The translations under genes and the position numbers were made by a program. Of a stretch of 64,000 nucleotides of DNA, positions 9,140-19,825 are shown one piece after another; positions within the stretch are counted from its first letter, which is position 1; every line of letters starts with the position of its first letter. The notes below the pieces were generated by a model. The model did not search any database, was not told where the DNA came from, and saw only the letters and a program-made list of their open reading frames with translations. The stretch comes from an uncultured Butyricimonas sp. (lineage in GTDB: Bacteria > Bacteroidota > Bacteroidia > Bacteroidales > Marinifilaceae). The stretch is from NCBI GenBank assembly GCA_944321845.1, contig CALUMT010000010.1:84783-148782 (forward strand), read 5' to 3'.

Positions 9140-11251
9140 ATGGCACGGAAACATGAGTTTACTTGGCGGCTTGGGGTTGTATACCTCATTGTGATAATCG
9201 TGGCTGGGGCGATTGTCGTAAAGGCTTTGCATGTGCAGATTTGGGAGGGAGAAGAATGGAGAAGTAAATCAAGAGCTGTTTCTTTTAAAGATTTTGAGGT
9301 AGCCCCTAATCGGGGTGATATTCGGGCAGAGGATGGTCGGTTGCTGGCTAGTTCTGTGCCTTATTATGCTTTACGTTTTGATTGTGTCGCAACACCGGAT
9401 GAGATATTCAATAAGGGGATTGATAGTTTGGCCTTATGTCTTTCCCGTTTTTTCAAGGATGCTTCTGCTTCGGCATACAAGAAAAAGATTGTTAATGGTC
9501 GGAAAGCCAAAAAGCCCAACCGTTATTTGTTGTTGAATAGGCGGAAGGTTACTTATACGGAATTAAAAGAGATTAAGCGTTTTCCGATATTCCGGGAACG
9601 GGGAACAAAAAGCGGTTTGGTGCTGGAGCAGGAATATAAGCGTTTGCAACCGCATGAGGATTTGGCTGAACGTACGGTGGGATACGTGAGTGAGGCAGAA
9701 GACGGTAGTTTTGAAGGACGTGTTGGTTTGGAAGGAGCTTATGAAAGTGAGTTGAAAGGGAAGCCGGGCAGGAGTATTCGTCAGATGATGTCTGGAAGAT
9801 GGGTGGCTGTGACGGTAGAGGATCCAGTGGATGGAAATGACGTGATTACCACGATAAATGTAGATTACCAAGATATTGCCCAATCGGCCTTAAAGAAACA
9901 GTTGGCAAAATTTGGGGCTTCGTCCGGGACTGCTATATTGATGGAGGTGAAGACTGGGGACGTGAAAGCAATCACAAATCTTGTGAAGAGTGGGAATGAT
10001 TATCGTGAGATATTAAACCATGCTATTGGAAATGCAGCGGAACCGGGTTCTGTATTTAAAGCGGCTGTAGTGATGGCTTTGTTGGAAGATGGATATGTCC
10101 AGCCGGAAGATACGGTAGATTTGGGTAATGGTGTTTATACCTTTTATAAAAGGAGTTTACATGAATCCAGCAAGAAAATGCGGGGTAAAGTGACTGTGAA
10201 GGAAATGTTTGCCAGTTCGTCAAATGGATTCTCTAAAGTAGTAAATGATTGTTATAAAGATCAACCTCAAAAATTTATAGACAGGTTGTATTCTTTTGGA
10301 TTGAATAAAAAATTAGGAGTGGAACTGGTAGGAGAGGGAGAGCCCTATATAAAATATCCTGTAGGTGAGGATGGAAAGAAGGCTAAAGATTGGTATGGAA
10401 CAACGCTCCCGTGGATGAGTATCGGTTATGAATTGAAAATTACCCCCTTGCAATTGTTGGCTTTTTATAATGGGATTGCAAATGATGGAGAAGTGATGAA
10501 GCCAAGATTCGTGAAGGAAATCAGGCATGGTGGTCGGGTGGTGAGAGAAATAGATACGGAAGTGTTAAACAGTCATTTGTGCAGTGGAAAAACGATACGT
10601 CAATTGAAGGAAATGATGGAGGCTGTTGTCGATAGCGGAACGGCAATGAACTTAAGGGATGCGGCTTGCCGCATTGCGGGAAAAACCGGTACGGCTTGGA
10701 TTGCTGTTCCCGGGAAAGGCTTTTCAGGAAAACGAGAATATCGGGCCACTTTCGTGGGATATTTCCCTGCCGATAATCCATTATATTCTTGTATCGTGAG
10801 TGTGGAGGGAGTAAGGCATTACGCGAATGTGGTGTCGGGAGATGTGTTTAAGGAAATAGCGAATAAAATTTATTCGCAACTTTCTGTAAATATGGATGAT
10901 GTTGGATGTGATACTTTGGTGGAGGCATTGCCGGTGAGTAAGAATGGGTTGAAAGATGATTTTCTGGTAATATATGATGAGCTCGATTTTGATGTGGAAG
11001 ACGAGAAAGTAAAAGAACATGATTGGGTGTTGACAACGCGGGAAAACGGAGAGGTTGTGTTGGAACCTCGTACGATTATAGAGACTTTGGTACCTAATGT
11101 GAAAGGAATGGGATTGCGAGATGCGATATATTTATTAGAAAATAGTGGTTTGAAGGTTGGTGTCAGCGGTTCCGGGATGGTGAGTAAGCAGTCGTTAACA
11201 CCAGGAAGTAAAGTGAGACGGGGTAGTTATATACAAATAGAATTGAGGTAA
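9140..11251 (+). CDS. ftsI: Septal transpeptidase FtsI (PBP3) with C-terminal PASTA domain
   Basis: The 703-residue class B penicillin-binding protein has a signal anchor (about 9-30), a dimerisation domain (APNRGDI near 55; the conserved QMMSGRWV region follows later) and a transpeptidase domain. Catalytic motifs are S304-V-F-K307, S361-S-N363 and K516-T-G518. A PASTA domain follows at about 640-703 (VPNVKGMGLRDAIYLLENSG). It crosslinks septal peptidoglycan together with FtsW, which is encoded in the same cluster. The PASTA tail is absent from enteric FtsI but usual in Bacteroidetes. The gene is 3 nt from both neighbours, implying translational coupling. Confidence 0.96.
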   Translation: MARKHEFTWRLGVVYLIVIIVAGAIVVKALHVQIWEGEEWRSKSRAVSFKDFEVAPNRGDIRAEDGRLLASSVPYYALRFDCVATPDEIFNKGIDSLALCLSRFFKDASASAYKKKIVNGRKAKKPNRYLLLNRRKVTYTELKEIKRFPIFRERGTKSGLVLEQEYKRLQPHEDLAERTVGYVSEAEDGSFEGRVGLEGAYESELKGKPGRSIRQMMSGRWVAVTVEDPVDGNDVITTINVDYQDIAQSALKKQLAKFGASSGTAILMEVKTGDVKAITNLVKSGNDYREILNHAIGNAAEPGSVFKAAVVMALLEDGYVQPEDTVDLGNGVYTFYKRSLHESSKKMRGKVTVKEMFASSSNGFSKVVNDCYKDQPQKFIDRLYSFGLNKKLGVELVGEGEPYIKYPVGEDGKKAKDWYGTTLPWMSIGYELKITPLQLLAFYNGIANDGEVMKPRFVKEIRHGGRVVREIDTEVLNSHLCSGKTIRQLKEMMEAVVDSGTAMNLRDAACRIAGKTGTAWIAVPGKGFSGKREYRATFVGYFPADNPLYSCIVSVEGVRHYANVVSGDVFKEIANKIYSQLSVNMDDVGCDTLVEALPVSKNGLKDDFLVIYDELDFDVEDEKVKEHDWVLTTRENGEVVLEPRTIIETLVPNVKGMGLRDAIYLLENSGLKVGVSGSGMVSKQSLTPGSKVRRGSYIQIELR

Positions 11252-11253
11252 TT

Positions 11254-12705
11254 ATGAGATTAAGTAAATTATTGGAAGGAATTTCTTGTAAGGTTTTGAA
11301 TGGCGACCTTGAAGTTGAGATAAATGCAATTTGTTTTGATTCCCGAAAGGTGGGGAAAGGAGATGTGTTCGTGGCACAACGAGGAGCGCATGTTGATGGG
11401 CATACGTATATAGATAAGGCAGTGATGCAGGGTGCTGTGGCTGTAGTTTGTGAAGAGGTTACAGGGGAAAAGCATGTTGGGGTGATTTATGTCGTTGTGG
11501 AAAATTCTTCTGAAGCATTGGGCTGGATGGCTTCCCGTTATTATGGAGAACCGTCTCGAGAGATGAAATTGGTGGGTGTGACAGGAACAAATGGAAAGAC
11601 AACGACGGCAACCTTGTTGTACGAGATGGCTAAATTAATGGGAGAGAAGGCAGGTTTGCTATCAACCGTATGTAATTATGTAGGAGAACAAAAAGTTCCT
11701 TCAACTCATACGACACCAGATGCTTTAGAAATAAATGCTCTGATGCGTCAGATGGTAGATGCCGGGTGCAGATATTGTTTTATGGAAGTTAGTTCTCATG
11801 CAGCGGATCAGCGTCGTGTGAGTGGTTTATATTTTGATGGAGCGATTTTTTCCAATATAACCCATGATCATTTGGATTATCATAAAACTTTCCGGGCCTA
11901 TATTGAGGCTAAAAAAGGATTTTTTGACCGATTGCCGGAATCTGCATTTGCTTTAACGAATGCAGATGATAAAAATGGATTGGTGATGCTACAAAATACC
12001 AAAGCCCGGAAGTATACTTATTCTTATAAACGTTTGGCAGATTTCACAGGCAAGATAATAGAGAAGCATCTGGATGGAATGTTATTGAACTTGAGCGGTT
12101 CGGAAGTCTGGGTGAAATTTACGGGAGATTTCAATGCCTATAATTTATTGGCGGTCTATGCGGCTGCTCGGTTGTTAGGGGATTGGGATGAAGCTGAAAT
12201 TGTGCGGGTGATGAGTATGTTGGTTCCTGTATCCGGTCGTTTTGAAACGATGCTTTCTTCTCAAGGCGTGATGGCCATTGTGGATTATGCCCATACTCCA
12301 GATGCGTTGGAGAATGTCTTGGGTACAATCGCGGGTTTAAAGCGGGATGGATTGGTTATTACTGTGGTTGGAGCAGGGGGGGACCGGGATCGGACGAAAC
12401 GTCCGGAGATGGCAGCTGCCGCTTGTAAGTGGAGTGATCGGGTAATTTTGACATCGGACAATCCGCGAAGCGAAGATCCTGTTGCCATTATCGAGGATAT
12501 GAGACAGGGAGTATCTCGGGAGGATAGCGATAAAGTATTGTCGATAACAGACCGAAAGGAAGCAATTAAGACGGCATTGATGCTCGCTCGCCAGGGTGAT
12601 ATCGTTTTGGTCGCCGGTAAAGGACATGAAGATTATCAAGAAATAAAAGGTGTGAAACATCATTTTGATGATAAGGAAGTAATAAAGGAAATATTTAAGT
12701 TATAA
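11254..12705 (+). CDS. murE: UDP-MurNAc-L-Ala-D-Glu:meso-DAP ligase MurE
   Basis: The cytosolic Mur ligase is 483 residues. The ATP-binding motif TGTNGKTTT starts at residue 110, the central motif SNITHDHLDYH follows, and the C-terminal domain has DNPR at 402-405. DNPR is the determinant for the meso-diaminopimelate-adding type rather than lysine-adding MurE, so this cell wall probably carries meso-DAP. It adds the third residue of the stem peptide. Three nucleotides separate it from both ftsI and mraY. Confidence 0.96.
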   Translation: MRLSKLLEGISCKVLNGDLEVEINAICFDSRKVGKGDVFVAQRGAHVDGHTYIDKAVMQGAVAVVCEEVTGEKHVGVIYVVVENSSEALGWMASRYYGEPSREMKLVGVTGTNGKTTTATLLYEMAKLMGEKAGLLSTVCNYVGEQKVPSTHTTPDALEINALMRQMVDAGCRYCFMEVSSHAADQRRVSGLYFDGAIFSNITHDHLDYHKTFRAYIEAKKGFFDRLPESAFALTNADDKNGLVMLQNTKARKYTYSYKRLADFTGKIIEKHLDGMLLNLSGSEVWVKFTGDFNAYNLLAVYAAARLLGDWDEAEIVRVMSMLVPVSGRFETMLSSQGVMAIVDYAHTPDALENVLGTIAGLKRDGLVITVVGAGGDRDRTKRPEMAAAACKWSDRVILTSDNPRSEDPVAIIEDMRQGVSREDSDKVLSITDRKEAIKTALMLARQGDIVLVAGKGHEDYQEIKGVKHHFDDKEVIKEIFKL

Positions 12706-12708
12706 GCC

Positions 12709-13959
12709 ATGTTTTATCATTTATTTGATTATTTGGAACAATTTGATTTTCCGGGAGCTGGAATGTTTCAGTATATTACGTTTCGTTCAGCTTGTGCGAT
12801 TATTTTGTCGTTGCTGATTGCTACGATAATCGGTAAGCGAATCATTCGTTTTTTACAGAAACAACAAATCGGGGAGGAAATTCGTAATTTAGGGTTGGAG
12901 GGGCAAATGCAAAAAAAAGGAACTCCAACTATGGGAGGAATTATTATTCTGTTGGCAATTCTAGTCCCTGTTTTATTGTTCGCACGTTTGGATAACGTGT
13001 ATATTCTACTGATGATTGTTTCTACTATATGGTTAGGTTTGATTGGATTCCTTGATGATTATATCAAAGTTTTCCGGAAACATAAGGAAGGATTGAAGGG
13101 AAAATTCAAGGTGATTGGTCAGGTGGGTCTAGGATTGATAGTTGGAGTAACATTATATGTCAATGATGATGTGGTGATTCGGGAACAGGCAACATTGCCG
13201 GAGGTTGGAGTGATGGCAAGTACCGTGGATGAGGGATTCTCGGAAGAGGAAAGTAAAGTGATGTTGATGAAGGATGTAAAGTCAACTCGTACAACCATTC
13301 CCTTCTTCAAGAACAATGAATTCGATTATGCTTGGTTTGGTATTCCCTTCGGGAAATACGCAGAACCTGTGGGTTGGATTGTGTTTATTATCATAACGAT
13401 TATTATTGTAACCGCAGTCTCCAATGGGGCGAATCTGACGGATGGTTTGGATGGTTTGGCGACGGGAACATCTGCTATCGCTGGAGCTACGCTGGGAATA
13501 TTGGCTTATGTTTCCGGTAACTTGGTGTATGCGGATTATTTGAATATTATGTATATCCCTCATTCGGGAGAATTGGTGATATTTATTTCTGCTTTCATTG
13601 GAGCTACAATTGGATTCTTGTGGTATAATTCTTTTCCGGCACAGGTTTTCATGGGAGATACTGGGAGTTTGTCGTTAGGAGGGATCATCGCTGTATTTGC
13701 AATAATTATTCATAAGGAATTACTTATCCCGATTCTGTGTGGTATATTCTTAATGGAAAACTTGTCTGTGGTGATGCAGGTAAGCTATTTTAAATACACA
13801 AAACGGAAGTACGGGGAGGGGCGCAGAATATTTTTGATGTCGCCCTTGCATCATCATTTTCAGAAAAAAGGAATTCCGGAGCCTAAAATTGTAACGAGAT
13901 TTTGGATCGTTGGGATTGCTTTGGCTGTATTGACAATTGTAACGTTGAAAATTAGATAA
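12709..13959 (+). CDS. mraY: Phospho-MurNAc-pentapeptide translocase MraY
   Basis: This 416-residue polytopic enzyme transfers phospho-MurNAc-pentapeptide to undecaprenyl phosphate, making lipid I. Motifs seen are [39 protein letters not shown] and the histidine motif [11 protein letters not shown]. It is longer than the roughly 360-residue enteric enzyme because of a hydrophilic insertion at about 155-200 ([18 protein letters not shown] region), a known feature of Bacteroidetes MraY. Confidence 0.96.
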   Translation: MFYHLFDYLEQFDFPGAGMFQYITFRSACAIILSLLIATIIGKRIIRFLQKQQIGEEIRNLGLEGQMQKKGTPTMGGIIILLAILVPVLLFARLDNVYILLMIVSTIWLGLIGFLDDYIKVFRKHKEGLKGKFKVIGQVGLGLIVGVTLYVNDDVVIREQATLPEVGVMASTVDEGFSEEESKVMLMKDVKSTRTTIPFFKNNEFDYAWFGIPFGKYAEPVGWIVFIIITIIIVTAVSNGANLTDGLDGLATGTSAIAGATLGILAYVSGNLVYADYLNIMYIPHSGELVIFISAFIGATIGFLWYNSFPAQVFMGDTGSLSLGGIIAVFAIIIHKELLIPILCGIFLMENLSVVMQVSYFKYTKRKYGEGRRIFLMSPLHHHFQKKGIPEPKIVTRFWIVGIALAVLTIVTLKIR

Positions 13960-13980
13960 GACTTAAATAATTTACGGATT

Positions 13981-15318
13981 ATGGAACGTTTGGTTATTTT
14001 AGGAGGTGGTGAAAGTGGAACAGGAGCAGCTTTGCTGGGGAAAAAATTGGGATACAATGTTTTTTTGTCAGATAAAGGGAAACTGGCAGATAAATACAAA
14101 AATGTATTGGAACGGGAAAATATACCTTATGAGGAGGGTAAACATACTGAAGAGAAGATATTCACGGCGACCTTGGTCGTGAAGAGTCCGGGTATTCCAG
14201 ATAAAGTACCCATGATAAAAGCATTGAGGGAGCGTGGAATAGAGGTTATTTCTGAAATTGAATTTGCAGGACGCCACACGGATGCGACAATGTATTGTAT
14301 TACCGGGAGTAATGGAAAAACTACAACTACGTTGTTGTTACATCATATTTTGAAAAATGCTGGATATGATGTGGGATTAGCTGGAAACGTGGGAAGCAGC
14401 CTGGCGGCACAAGTGGCAGAAAATAAACATCGTTTTTATGTGGTGGAACTATCCAGTTTTCAATTGGACGGGATGTTTCGTTTTAAATGCGATACGGCTA
14501 TTTTGACCAATATTACACCGGATCATTTGGATCGTTACGATTATAAATTCGAGAATTATGTCGATTCAAAATTCCGGATATTGAATAACATGAGACCTGA
14601 AGATTTGTTTATTTGCGGGTACGATTGTGATGTCGTGAGGGAGAGAGTTGGGCGAATGGGAGTAGTTCCCTCTGTTGCTGGATTTACTTATAGTGAAGAT
14701 GAGCATTTGCAGGCGTTTATGAGGGGGAATATTGTGGTGGCTCGTTTGGAGGGAAGAGAATTTTGTATAGATAAGAAAGACATCACGATACAGGGACGTC
14801 ATAATGTATATAATGCTATGGCCGCGATTTTAGCTTCTTTGAAGGCTGGAGTAAGTGATGAAAAATTACGAGAAGGTTTGATGACGTTTCCTCAGGTGGA
14901 ACATCGCTTGGAAACTGTTGCCGTTGTAAATGGAGTAACTTATATCAATGATTCAAAGGCGACAAATGTTGATTCGGCTTGGTATGCATTGGATAGTATG
15001 CATGCTCCGGTAGTGTGGATTGCCGGAGGCACGGATAAAGGGAATGATTATAGTGTCTTGTTCGATTTGGTTCGGGAAAAAGTAAAATTATTGATTTGTA
15101 TGGGAGTGGATAATCGAAAATTGATAGATGCTTTTTCTCCAATTTGTGAAGTGCTTGATACTCATAGTTTGGATGAAACGATGGCAATCGCCAGTCAACG
15201 AGCAGAAGAAGGCGATGTGGTACTTTTGTCTCCTTGTTGTGCCAGTTTCGATTTGTTTAAAAATTATGAGAATCGGGGAGAATTGTTTAAAGAAAAAGTA
15301 AGAGAATTGATAAAATAA
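13981..15318 (+). CDS. murD: UDP-MurNAc-L-alanine:D-glutamate ligase MurD
   Basis: The 445-residue Mur ligase has an N-terminal Rossmann-like UDP-binding domain (ILGGGESGTGAALLGKKLG), the ATP loop TGSNGKTTTT starting at T108 with K113, the motif TNITPDHLDRYD and the C-terminal site YINDSKATN. It adds D-glutamate to UDP-MurNAc-L-Ala in the cytosol. The gene is 21 nt after mraY and 15 nt before ftsW. Confidence 0.96.
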   Translation: MERLVILGGGESGTGAALLGKKLGYNVFLSDKGKLADKYKNVLERENIPYEEGKHTEEKIFTATLVVKSPGIPDKVPMIKALRERGIEVISEIEFAGRHTDATMYCITGSNGKTTTTLLLHHILKNAGYDVGLAGNVGSSLAAQVAENKHRFYVVELSSFQLDGMFRFKCDTAILTNITPDHLDRYDYKFENYVDSKFRILNNMRPEDLFICGYDCDVVRERVGRMGVVPSVAGFTYSEDEHLQAFMRGNIVVARLEGREFCIDKKDITIQGRHNVYNAMAAILASLKAGVSDEKLREGLMTFPQVEHRLETVAVVNGVTYINDSKATNVDSAWYALDSMHAPVVWIAGGTDKGNDYSVLFDLVREKVKLLICMGVDNRKLIDAFSPICEVLDTHSLDETMAIASQRAEEGDVVLLSPCCASFDLFKNYENRGELFKEKVRELIK

Positions 15319-15333
15319 GAAACACGCGGAACT

Positions 15334-16584
15334 ATGTGGGCATGGAAAGATAAATTACAATTGAAAGGAGATAAAACTCTCTGGTATGTGATTATCGGTT
15401 TGGCAATTGCCTCCTTACTTGTGGTCTATTCTTCCACGGGAAGTTTGGCCTATCGGGTAAATGATGGAGATACGAGTGCCTATTTGATTAAGCAGGTGTT
15501 TTTATTGTTTCTTTGTTTTATAGTTCTGTTGTGGTTGCAATCCGTTCATTATAAATATTTTCTAGGCTTTGCGTTTGTCTTGTTGTTCCTGTCATTTGTG
15601 TGCCTTTTATGGGCGAAATTGTCTGGAACAACTTTGAATGATGCTGGAAGGTGGGTAAAAATTCCTTTAATCGGTTTTACTTTTCAACCTTCAGAGTTGG
15701 CCAAGTTGGGCGTGATCATGTATACGGCTCGTTCGATCGCTTTTGAACAGACTGATGCCGGATGTAATAATCGCGTGTTGGTAAGGATGCTGTTTGTTTT
15801 ACCTGTCCTGTTTATGATTTTCATGGAAAATTTCTCCACTTCGGCTTTATTAGGTGGTGTTTGTTTAGTCATGTTGTTCGTTGGTCGGTTGCCTTGGATG
15901 ACTTTCGGAAAATTGATAGGCGGGGTTGTTGTTGCAGTTGGTCTTTTATTGACAATTGTTTTTGTTGTACCCGAGCAGCATTTAAAATCGGTAGGGCGTT
16001 TGTTGACGATAAAGCATCGTGTGGAACATTTTGTGAATCCAGATGTCGCCGATAATGATGATTCCTATCAGTCAGACCAGGCAAAAATTGCTGTGGCTAA
16101 AGGAGGGTTAATTGGAGTTGGACCAGGTAATAGTGTACAGCGGAATTTTTTGCCGCATCCTTATTCTGATTTTATTTTTGCTATTATAATAGAAGAATAT
16201 GGTTTAGGTGGTGCTGGCATTGTCATGTTGTTGTATTTGATTATTCTGTATCGGGTTGGAGCTATTGTGCGGCGATGTACTCGAACATTTCCAGCGATCC
16301 TGGTTACTGGTTTAGGATTGTGTATCGTGTTTCAGGGATTGATAAATATGGGGGTTTGTGTGGGGCTATTTCCTGTGACGGGTCAACCCTTGCCATTAGT
16401 CAGTATGGGAGGAACTTCTTTGGTTTTCACAAGTGCAATGTTCGGGATGATATTAAGTGTAAGTCACACATTCTCGGAAGAAGGAGAACGGGAGGAAAAA
16501 GCTCGGGTAAAACAAGAACAAATGGAGGAAAACCAGGAAAATCCATCCGAGAATATGGAAAATGTTGATGATGAGAATATGTAA
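15334..16584 (+). CDS. ftsW: Septal peptidoglycan polymerase FtsW (SEDS family)
   Basis: This 416-residue SEDS protein has about 10 TM segments. Family motifs include DAGRWVKIPLIGFTFQPSE, the large periplasmic loop region and the C-terminal PVTGQPLPLVSMGGTS. It polymerises lipid II at the septum and works with the adjacent-cluster FtsI. A glutamate- and asparagine-rich cytoplasmic tail (about 375-416) is longer than in many homologues. It is 19 nt before murG. Confidence 0.95.
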   Translation: MWAWKDKLQLKGDKTLWYVIIGLAIASLLVVYSSTGSLAYRVNDGDTSAYLIKQVFLLFLCFIVLLWLQSVHYKYFLGFAFVLLFLSFVCLLWAKLSGTTLNDAGRWVKIPLIGFTFQPSELAKLGVIMYTARSIAFEQTDAGCNNRVLVRMLFVLPVLFMIFMENFSTSALLGGVCLVMLFVGRLPWMTFGKLIGGVVVAVGLLLTIVFVVPEQHLKSVGRLLTIKHRVEHFVNPDVADNDDSYQSDQAKIAVAKGGLIGVGPGNSVQRNFLPHPYSDFIFAIIIEEYGLGGAGIVMLLYLIILYRVGAIVRRCTRTFPAILVTGLGLCIVFQGLINMGVCVGLFPVTGQPLPLVSMGGTSLVFTSAMFGMILSVSHTFSEEGEREEKARVKQEQMEENQENPSENMENVDDENM

Positions 16585-16603
16585 AATGATAATATAAAAG
16601 TTT

Positions 16604-17713
16604 ATGAAAAAAGTAATAATCAGTGGTGGTGGTACGGGAGGACATATATTTCCGGCATTATCGATAGCCAATGCGTTGAAACGTTTGGATCAGGAGATTG
16701 AAATATTGTTTGTCGGGGCAGAAGGGAAAATGGAAATGGAGAAAGTTCCAGAAGCTGGTTATGCTATCGTGGGATTACCAGTGAGGGGCTTACGTAGGAA
16801 ATTGACATTTGAAAATGTAAAGGTCCTTTGGAATTTATGGCGGAGTCTGTGTAAGGCTAAAAAGATAATTCGTGATTTCAGGCCAGATGTAGTAGTTGGG
16901 GTAGGAGGATACGCCAGTGGGCCTATTGGAAAAATTGCTGTTAATGCTGGAATCCCTTTAGTATTACAAGAACAGAATTCTTATGCGGGGGTCACTAATA
17001 AATTGTTAGCCAAGAAAGCCCGGAAAATCTGTGTTGCTTACGAAGGAATGGAACGTTTTTTCCCGGCGGATAAGATCGTTTTTACGGGAAATCCTGTAAG
17101 AAAAAGTCTGTTGTTGGCAAAAGATTCTCGGGCGGCTGGGATTGAGGAATATGGTCTGGATGGGACAAAGAAAACGGTACTGGTGACTGGTGGTAGTTTG
17201 GGTGCAGGTAGTATTAATAATGCAATCTTTAAAATGCTGGATAAAATTGCGTCCTGGAGTGACGTGCAAGTTTTATGGCAATGTGGTAGTTATTATTATA
17301 AAAGTTTACAGGAACGTTTAGAAGGTAAATTACCTGCTAATGTAAAATTAATGCCTTTTTTGAAACAGATGGATTTGGCTTATGCTTGTGCTGATTTAGT
17401 AGTGGCCAGGGCAGGAGCCGGTACAATATCGGAATTATGTTTATTAGGTAAAGCAGTCGTGTTGATACCTTCTCCGAATGTGGCAGAGGATCATCAGACA
17501 AAAAATGCGATGGCTTTGGTGAATAAAAATGCTGCTATTATGGTTCGAGATTGCGAGGCGGAGGCTCGATTAGTGGATGTTATGGAAGAATTATTACAGC
17601 AAGATACCAAACGTCAACAGCTTTCTATGAATATTCAGCAGTTGGGAGTGATGAATTCAGATGAGATTATCGCTCAAGAAGTGTTGAAAATTATAAACGA
17701 GAAAAATAATTAA
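16604..17713 (+). CDS. murG: UDP-GlcNAc:lipid I N-acetylglucosaminyltransferase MurG
   Basis: The 369-residue GT28 enzyme has the N-terminal glycine-rich loop SGGGTGGHIFPALSIA, the acceptor-side motif VVGVGGYASGP, and the UDP-GlcNAc site VVARAGAGTISELCLLGKA with SPNVAEDHQTKNA. It converts lipid I to lipid II on the inner face of the membrane. The stop codon is one nucleotide from the murC ATG. Confidence 0.97.
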   Translation: MKKVIISGGGTGGHIFPALSIANALKRLDQEIEILFVGAEGKMEMEKVPEAGYAIVGLPVRGLRRKLTFENVKVLWNLWRSLCKAKKIIRDFRPDVVVGVGGYASGPIGKIAVNAGIPLVLQEQNSYAGVTNKLLAKKARKICVAYEGMERFFPADKIVFTGNPVRKSLLLAKDSRAAGIEEYGLDGTKKTVLVTGGSLGAGSINNAIFKMLDKIASWSDVQVLWQCGSYYYKSLQERLEGKLPANVKLMPFLKQMDLAYACADLVVARAGAGTISELCLLGKAVVLIPSPNVAEDHQTKNAMALVNKNAAIMVRDCEAEARLVDVMEELLQQDTKRQQLSMNIQQLGVMNSDEIIAQEVLKIINEKNN

Positions 17714-17714
17714 T

Positions 17715-19082
17715 ATGACGACTCTTGATAATGTGAAAAGTGTATATTTCATAGGAATAGGTGGAATCGGGATGAGTGCTCTTGCCCGTTATTTTAAACA
17801 GCAGGGTTTTCCAGTTGCTGGATATGATAAAACGCCTTCGCCTTTGACAAAAAAAATGGAGGACGAAGAAGGATTTATTATTACCTATGAGGATGATGAG
17901 CAAAAAATCGAAGACTGCTATAAAATGCCAGATTCTACATTGGTTGTGTATACCCCCGCAATTCCTAAAGATAATCATATTTTGAATTTTTTCAAGGATA
18001 ATGGCTTTGTCCTGCATAAGCGGGCCGAGGTGTTGGGGTTGGTTTCCCGGCATAAAAAGGCTTTATGTGTGGCTGGAACTCATGGTAAAACGACAACTAC
18101 GACCTTGTTGGCGTTTTTATTAAAGAATTCTCACGTGGGATGTAGTGCTTTCTTAGGGGGAATTTCTTCGAATTTTGGAAGTAATTTATTAATTGATTCC
18201 CACTCAGAATTTGTCGTTATTGAGGCAGATGAGTTTGATCGTTCCTTTTTGCATCTAACTCCGGAAATGGCTGTTATTACAGCGATGGATGCGGATCATT
18301 TGGATATCTATGAAACTAAAGAGAATATGTTGGAAGCATTTGAGGCTTTTGCCCGATTGACTAGAGGAAAGCTATTCTTGAAAAAAGGTCTGGTGTTGAA
18401 AACCCGAGAAGTGGATGGGGTGTATGCAGTAGAAGAAAAAGCCGATTATTATACAGCGAATTTGCGAGTTGTGGACGGTTCCTTCGTGTTTGATTATATC
18501 AGCAAAGATATTTGTATAAAAGATTTGCGATTGCGTTTCCCCGGGAGAGTCAATGTGGAGAATGCGACTGCTGCAATAACATTGGCACTATATGCGGGGG
18601 TTACTGCAGATGAGATTCGGAGTGCTTTACCTGAATTCAAAGGTGTTGCCCGGAGGTTTGATATACATGCGAATAGCGGGAAAATAATGTATATAGATGA
18701 TTATGCTCATCATCCCCAGGAAATTCGAGCTGTATTATCTTCGATTCGGGAGATGTGGCCGGATAAAAAGATAACAGTGTCTTTCCAGCCTCATTTGTAC
18801 ACTCGTACCCGAGATTTTTATCCTGAATTTGCCCGTAGTTTGAGTTTGGCAGATGAGGTTATCTTGTTGGATATTTATCCAGCCCGGGAACAACCGATTC
18901 CTGGGGTGACAGCGGATCTGATTGCTGATCGATTGACGGTACCTGTTTCCCGTGTGACAAAGGCAGATTTTCCTGGTTTTGTGCAAGAACACGTGCAGGA
19001 AGGTATATTTATTACTATGGGTGCGGGTGATATTGATAGATTTATTCCTACATTTACAGAAATGTTTAATAGAAAGCTGTAA
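17715..19082 (+). CDS. murC: UDP-N-acetylmuramate:L-alanine ligase MurC
   Basis: The 455-residue Mur ligase has the N-terminal motif FIGIGGIGMSALA, the ATP loop GTHGKTTTT (G121-K125 core), the motif EADEFDRSFLHL, and the C-terminal site YIDDYAHHPQEI and SFQPHLYTRT. It starts stem-peptide synthesis by adding L-alanine. No murB or ddl lies next to it, unlike in many other dcw clusters. Confidence 0.97.
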   Translation: MTTLDNVKSVYFIGIGGIGMSALARYFKQQGFPVAGYDKTPSPLTKKMEDEEGFIITYEDDEQKIEDCYKMPDSTLVVYTPAIPKDNHILNFFKDNGFVLHKRAEVLGLVSRHKKALCVAGTHGKTTTTTLLAFLLKNSHVGCSAFLGGISSNFGSNLLIDSHSEFVVIEADEFDRSFLHLTPEMAVITAMDADHLDIYETKENMLEAFEAFARLTRGKLFLKKGLVLKTREVDGVYAVEEKADYYTANLRVVDGSFVFDYISKDICIKDLRLRFPGRVNVENATAAITLALYAGVTADEIRSALPEFKGVARRFDIHANSGKIMYIDDYAHHPQEIRAVLSSIREMWPDKKITVSFQPHLYTRTRDFYPEFARSLSLADEVILLDIYPAREQPIPGVTADLIADRLTVPVSRVTKADFPGFVQEHVQEGIFITMGAGDIDRFIPTFTEMFNRKL

Positions 19083-19096
19083 GAAAAAAGAATTTT

Positions 19097-19825
19097 ATGA
19101 TGAAACGTATTCGTTCGGTTATAATATCTTTGATTTTACTTGTATACCTGATAATTGTACTTACCTTTGTGGCGATAAAATTGGGGGAAGTGACATGTTC
19201 GGGGCTACAGGTTGCTGTCAACGATACGTTGGTTAATTCTTTCGTGAATCAGGAGGAGATAATGAGGGTTATAAAAAGGGATTATGGTAATATCGAAGGA
19301 ATGCCGCTCTTGTCGGTAAATAAAGATAGTTTGGAGCGAATACTGGCGAAAAACAGAATGATAAAGTCGGCTCAGGTTTATTATAGTTTGGACGGATTCC
19401 TTCATGTGGTAATAGATCAGCGGGAGCCTGTGTTAAGAGTGATATCCAAGGAAAGCTATTACGTGGATAAAGAAGGGGAAGTGATGCCTTTGTCTACGAA
19501 GTTTACTTCTAGAGTTGTCGTGGCGACCGGGAATGTGACGAAAGAGTTTGCTTCTAAGAAATTGTATCCTTTTGTGATGATGATAAGGGAGAATGAGTTT
19601 TGGAATGCTTATATAGAACAAATAGTTGTTCGGCAGAATGAGGATATTGTTCTTATTCCTAAAGTGGGTAATTTCCAGATTGTGTTGGGACAGGTTGATG
19701 GGGCTGATGCCCGAATGGAAAAATTAATGTTGTTCTTGAAGCGGGGAATAGCCAAAAAAGGATGGAACCGTTACAAGGAAGTGAATTTGAAGTTTAAGAA
19801 TCAGATTGTTTGTGTTAGAAAATGA
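19097..19825 (+). CDS. ftsQ: Cell division protein FtsQ
   Basis: The 242-residue bitopic protein has a short cytoplasmic start, one TM segment (about 8-27) and a periplasmic POTRA-like region (VNSFVNQEEIMRVIKRDYGN, then LSVNKDSLERILAKNRMIKSA). The beta domain includes FLHVVIDQREPVLRV and YYVDKEGEVMPLS. It scaffolds the FtsQLB complex. Two adjacent ATGs (19097, 19100) are possible starts. Its 3' end overlaps the ftsA start by 4 nt (ATGA), implying coupling. Confidence 0.92.
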   Translation: MMKRIRSVIISLILLVYLIIVLTFVAIKLGEVTCSGLQVAVNDTLVNSFVNQEEIMRVIKRDYGNIEGMPLLSVNKDSLERILAKNRMIKSAQVYYSLDGFLHVVIDQREPVLRVISKESYYVDKEGEVMPLSTKFTSRVVVATGNVTKEFASKKLYPFVMMIRENEFWNAYIEQIVVRQNEDIVLIPKVGNFQIVLGQVDGADARMEKLMLFLKRGIAKKGWNRYKEVNLKFKNQIVCVRK